Shown: positions 62,129 through 64,000 of the stretch, piece after piece
Numbering within the stretch: the stretch's first letter is position 1
Layout: each line of letters opens with the position of its first letter
NCBI RefSeq assembly: GCF_002874775.1
Contig: NZ_CP020991.1
Location: 2,456,451-2,520,450, forward strand
Reading direction: 5' to 3'
Length of the DNA: 64,000 nucleotides
Source: Monoglobus pectinilyticus
GTDB lineage: Bacteria; Bacillota; Clostridia; Monoglobales; Monoglobaceae
The notes under the pieces: generated by a model
Database searches by the model: none
What the model saw: the letters and a program-made list of their open reading frames with translations, nothing else
Told to the model about the DNA's origin: nothing
Position numbers and translations under genes: made by a program

Positions 62129-64000
62129 TTATTGCACAGGTTCATATACAGCGTCACATCGGGTAAAATCTGAGAATATAGTATTTTTGTATTCTCCGTT
62201 TACCATTGACCGGTAGTATGGTTTGCCGCGGTATAAGAGAGAACCGTCTGTTTTTATAATATATATAATCGAACTCCCTCCCGCAAAGTCTTTAACATCA
62301 TCTGCGATTTTGACCATGTTTAGCACATTCTTTTCATCACTGCCGGTGAGAATGTGACCATATTCATTTTCTCCTGCTCCCCAAAGAGAACCGTCAGATT
62401 TTAACGCATAACAGACATTGTTTGCTGCCTTGACATTGATGAATCCGTCTCCCAGCTTGACAGGAGAGGTGTAGTTGTACATCGATGATAAATAATCATA
62501 TGTCTCGAAACTGTATGTTTCAATATATCCCAGTTGTCCGCCGTAGCTTGCGCCGAATCCCCATAAGCTGCCGTCTTGCTTTATGTAGTAGTATGTGTTG
62601 CCGTCAGTCGCAACTGACATAGCATTGTCGGCACGCTTTACCGGAGCTGAGTAGTCCTTTTTGTCTATCCATTCGCTTCCCGGACCGGGCGCGCTTCTAT
62701 ATGTCCAAACGCTTCCGTCATTTTTTAGATAAATAACATAGCTTTGGCCGGAAAATTGTTTTACATTACTGTCTATTTTTTTATATCCGTATCCAACATC
62801 TTCCCAAAGTGTTCCGTCGGTATCAATGTAATTTTGGTATGAAGCGGAGACGGCGTTTTCAACAGTGCACACGTCTTCAGTATCATCATTCGATGTTTTT
62901 ATATACAGTTTATTGTCTTTAGCCAGCAGCCAGTTTTCGCTGTAGTTTCCGTCAAGTATATTTCTTCGTCTGTATACGGCGTTTTTATATGAGTCAGTAG
63001 AAAACGGTGCGGTATATAAATTATCATTTTCATCTATTACAGATATTTCTGAATAATTGTTTGTTCCGAATCTGTCAAACTTGGGCAAATAATCGCATTT
63101 TGAAACATTTAAATCACCGTTGTTTATAACGCTAAGGTCTGAAACGTTTATACCATACAGATAGCTGCTGTCAATAACAGCGGAACGAATAAAACCATCG
63201 CGCCTGTCAATGGTTGAAGTGGTTGAATCGTTGACTGTAGGCCGAAAATGATATGTGCTGTATGAATGCTGGAATCCTAAATTATCACCAAGCTCCTTAT
63301 TGCCGAATGTAATATATTCGTCTTTAGCAATATAACTTCCGATTGTGTATTCCTCGGTACCGGATTCATAATAAAATCCGTTTTCGGTGCCTTCAGTAAA
63401 ATAGCCCAAATATTCCATGTCAGAAATTGTACCCGGAAATTCAGACATTACGCTCTTATCAAATCTTTTTCCTATACCGTGAGGAACACCGTTTTTGGTT
63501 TGTCCGTAATAAGTAATTCCGTTTCCCAATACAAGTTCGGTTTTATTTTCAGCGGTTTCAAAAGCATTATCCAATTGATACTTTACTGTGTTTAATTTAG
63601 CAAGACGGCTGTTGTCGTCGTATTCAACATAACCATATTTATTTAAAGCCGAAAGCTGTATCAGAGTTTTACCGTCTATATTACAGGCTTCGGTAAGTTC
63701 GCCGCTTAAATAAGTTTTTATATCGGTTGAATATACCTCTGCAATTTTAGTGTATAACGGAATATCAGACTTTAAAATGTTTATTTCATCTTTGCTTAGC
63801 GATGTTCGGTCGATGCTGTTGTTTTTCTCGATACTCAAAGTTCTGAGTTCATTGTTCCAATCCACATCAAAGCCGTAACCGCGCAAATCTTCCGCGCATA
63901 TATAGGTATGGTCCTGATAATTGTATGACTTGATTGGCTGCTCGTCAATCAACGCTCCGATATCTGTAGTGTAGACGTCGCCGTTCTTCTCAAAGGCTGA
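62129..64000 (-). CDS. RCC1/MORN-repeat protein with stalk-like domain, 5' end outside window
   Basis: 624 codons are visible and the frame is open to the right edge. The first visible 55 residues (GDVYTTDIGALIDEQPIKSY, TYICAEDLRGYGFDVDW) look like a copper-amine-oxidase-N-like stalk or a related substrate-free domain common in Clostridial surface proteins. A MORN-like motif follows (about 165-185; TYYGQTKNGVPHGIGKRF). The C-terminal half (from about 320) carries RCC1-type repeats (YYIKQDGSLWGFGASYGGQL, CYALKSDGSLWGAGENEYGH, IYIIKTDGSLLYRG). A secretion signal is expected in the missing part. Binding role unknown. Apart from the RCC1 repeats it is not similar to the RCC1 protein at 11661. Confidence 0.7.
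   Translation of the reverse strand, partial: SAFEKNGDVYTTDIGALIDEQPIKSYNYQDHTYICAEDLRGYGFDVDWNNELRTLSIEKNNSIDRTSLSKDEINILKSDIPLYTKIAEVYSTDIKTYLSGELTEACNIDGKTLIQLSALNKYGYVEYDDNSRLAKLNTVKYQLDNAFETAENKTELVLGNGITYYGQTKNGVPHGIGKRFDKSVMSEFPGTISDMEYLGYFTEGTENGFYYESGTEEYTIGSYIAKDEYITFGNKELGDNLGFQHSYSTYHFRPTVNDSTTSTIDRRDGFIRSAVIDSSYLYGINVSDLSVINNGDLNVSKCDYLPKFDRFGTNNYSEISVIDENDNLYTAPFSTDSYKNAVYRRRNILDGNYSENWLLAKDNKLYIKTSNDDTEDVCTVENAVSASYQNYIDTDGTLWEDVGYGYKKIDSNVKQFSGQSYVIYLKNDGSVWTYRSAPGPGSEWIDKKDYSAPVKRADNAMSVATDGNTYYYIKQDGSLWGFGASYGGQLGYIETYSFETYDYLSSMYNYTSPVKLGDGFINVKAANNVCYALKSDGSLWGAGENEYGHILTGSDEKNVLNMVKIADDVKDFAGGSSIIYIIKTDGSLLYRGKPYYRSMVNGEYKNTIFSDFTRCDAVYEPVQ

Overview
The window looks like a chromosomal segment of a low-GC, Gram-positive-type anaerobe of the class Clostridia. 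This rests on strong AGGAGG-type ribosome sites, frequent TTG starts, TTGACA-17-TATAAT promoters, a Bacillota-style atp operon, MutS2, HemZ, Rel, a MazF-type gene directly after alr, and many DUF-type Clostridial proteins. A partial secreted pectate lyase, a rhamnogalacturonan-acetylesterase-like protein and a very large secreted glycosidase with carbohydrate-binding modules suggest a gut pectin degrader (Monoglobus-like by inference only; no search was possible).

Layout. 1-2.3 kb: C-terminal part of a modular pectate lyase. 3.1-9.4 kb: a two-gene signalling unit, a REC/HD-GYP/PAS/GGDEF/GAF protein and a hybrid histidine kinase. 9.4-10.9 kb: decayed IS3-type transposase and intergenic repeats. 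10.9-17.4 kb: nitroreductase, RCC1-repeat membrane protein, then an acpS-nnrD fusion, alr and mazF (the Bacillus acpS-alr-ndoA order without the antitoxin gene), and a small exported protein. 17.5-22.7 kb: repeat, ribbon-helix-helix-like gene, DHHW/AlgX-like exported protein, radical SAM protein, MmcQ/YjbR protein, acetylesterase. 22.8-29.5 kb: complete atpBEFHAGDC operon with its own promoter and terminator. 29.7-35.2 kb: DUF1330 protein, GH116-like giant glycosidase and its divergent AraC-type regulator. 35.5-39.9 kb: marR plus two ABC half-transporters under a promoter whose -10 lies in a palindrome. 40.1-44.1 kb: a 3-kb accessory island (membrane protein, ComEC-like lipoprotein, two tandem XRE regulators) bracketed by 136-bp inverted repeats and mosaic repeats. 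44.2-45.6 kb: rubredoxin-GltS-like oxidoreductase. 46.2-58.0 kb: housekeeping run mutS2, recJ, rel, MBL hydrolase, hemZ, MATE, tcdA, RluA. 58.1-60.4 kb: large palindromic repeat and a cluster of small DNA-binding proteins (XRE, two AbrB-Zn, RHH). 60.5-64 kb: a CNNM/CorC-type transporter behind an unusual leader, and the 3' part of an RCC1/MORN secreted protein.

The observation I rate highest is the roughly 200-nt leader of the CNNM/CorC gene (minus strand, about 62018 to 61816). It has a consensus promoter, a ribosome site, a 15-codon reading frame whose peptide begins M-S-D-D-D-S-D-S-S, a strong terminator-like hairpin starting 4 nt after the peptide's stop codon, and a long-range stem enclosing all of it. 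Acidic runs near the N-terminus are known to destabilise translating ribosomes at low magnesium (the MgtL principle), so this looks like a Mg2+-sensing attenuator placed before a magnesium-transporter-family gene. Other points of interest are the inverted-repeat-bracketed island, nested mosaic repeats shared by several intergenic regions, an orphan MazF with a possibly sequestered ribosome site, and adjacent genes with repeat-encoded N-terminal extensions.
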